A program made the translations under genes and the position numbers. A stretch of 6,401 nucleotides of DNA from Candidatus Saliniplasma halalkaliphilum (lineage in GTDB: Archaea; Thermoplasmatota; Thermoplasmata; Halarchaeoplasmatales; Halarchaeoplasmataceae), in the NCBI GenBank assembly GCA_019594235.1, contig JAFDTG010000090.1, positions 1-6,401 of the forward strand, in the 5' to 3' direction. The notes beneath the pieces are model-generated. The model saw only the letters and a program-made list of their open reading frames with translations. It was not told where the DNA came from and did not search any database. Positions 6,179-6,401 of this stretch are shown here, one piece after another. Numbering within the stretch: position 1 is the stretch's first letter; each line of letters starts with the position of its first letter.

Positions 6179-6219
6179 TAATTTTATACGTAATAAAAAT
6201 ATTCTAATTCAGCCGAGGT
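6179..6219 (+). promoter_or_regulatory. TATA box and Shine-Dalgarno of the DUF6015-like gene
   Basis: TAATTTTATAC at 6179-6189 is a good TATA match and predicts a transcript start near 6211. GAGGT at 6215-6219 follows, 7 bases ahead of a TTG at 6227. Both signals agree with a short leader and with TTG as start; the ATG at 6242 would be 22 bases from the motif. Confidence 0.5.
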
Positions 6220-6226
6220 ATTTCAA

Positions 6227-6401
6227 TTGTCGAGAGTGAGGATGGAAGAGTTCAAAAAGGCTGTAGCTAAAGTCCTTGAAGAAAGAGATATCGATCGTAA
6301 AGAGGCAGAAGAGATATCAGAGAAGGTCATGGATTTATTTGGTTACGATAAATCGATCACGGATAATCTGCTTTCATCTTCAGAAAGAGACCTGTTTTAC
6401 A
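6227..6401 (+). CDS. DUF6015-like small archaeal protein, 3' end outside window
   Basis: Fifty-eight codons are visible. Possible starts are TTG 6227, GTG 6236 and ATG 6242; the ribosome-site spacing supports TTG 6227, which adds five residues (MSRVR) before the conserved MEEFKKAV stretch. The product is charged and helical, with an EERDIDRKEAEEISEKVMDLFGY segment (18-40), then a D46-N-L-L turn and S52-E-R-D-L-F-Y58. The latter resembles the E-x-R-D-x-F-Y boundary that I recall in DUF6015 proteins, which are short (under about 100 residues) and of unknown function. Assignment to that family is from recall of the motif pattern and is uncertain. No membrane helix or catalytic motif is visible in the part present. 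It follows tfb, from which it is separated by a T-tract, and has its own promoter. Confidence 0.6.
   Translation, partial: MSRVRMEEFKKAVAKVLEERDIDRKEAEEISEKVMDLFGYDKSITDNLLSSSERDLFY

Overview
The window is a gene-dense stretch of an archaeal chromosome. The evidence for Archaea is a complete transcription factor B gene, the archaeal DUF373 membrane protein, an MptE-type archaeal pterin diphosphokinase, TATA-box promoters about 25-30 bases ahead of starts, T-tract terminators, and Shine-Dalgarno motifs matching the archaeal 16S tail (GGTGAT, GAGGT, AGGT). The partial last gene looks like DUF6015, which I recall mainly from Thermoplasmatota. With the membrane-anchored HExxH protease and AGA/AGG/ATA-rich codon use, this suggests a Thermoplasmatota-like euryarchaeote, but that placement is tentative. 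I see no mobile element, CRISPR array, tRNA, rRNA or sign of recent transfer.

Layout. (1) 1-488, plus strand: the 3' end of a membrane-anchored metalloprotease gene with HEWGH and an archaemetzincin-like cysteine pattern, cut by the window edge. (2) 482-3228, minus strand, read leftward: a class I/II aminotransferase, a zinc-type cation diffusion facilitator (CDF) whose start overlaps the aminotransferase stop by 10 bases, and a short TraB/PrgY-family protein with its own likely promoter. The TraB-family gene ends convergently, overlapping the protease gene by 7 bases. (3) 3229-3369: a divergent promoter region. (4) 3370-5138, plus strand: DUF373 membrane protein and mptE, 20 bases apart, probably one operon. 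(5) 5171-6161: tfb behind the best TATA box in the window, closed by a T7 tract. (6) 6181-6401: promoter and 5' end of a DUF6015-like gene with a likely TTG start.

How the genes fit together. MptE makes the activated pterin used for tetrahydromethanopterin- or folate-type C1 carriers, and DUF373 is probably co-transcribed with it. TFB is the general initiation factor acting at the TATA/BRE promoters. The CDF pump probably exports zinc or a related metal. Two other products (the protease and the TraB-family protein) carry likely metal-binding motifs, but nothing here proves a shared pathway. Most genes are ordinary housekeeping genes. The points most worth a second look are the protease motif, the DUF373-mptE pairing, the unusual glycine loop of MptE, the cysteine/histidine tail of the CDF protein, and several start-codon decisions. 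Gaps between genes are all under 150 bases.
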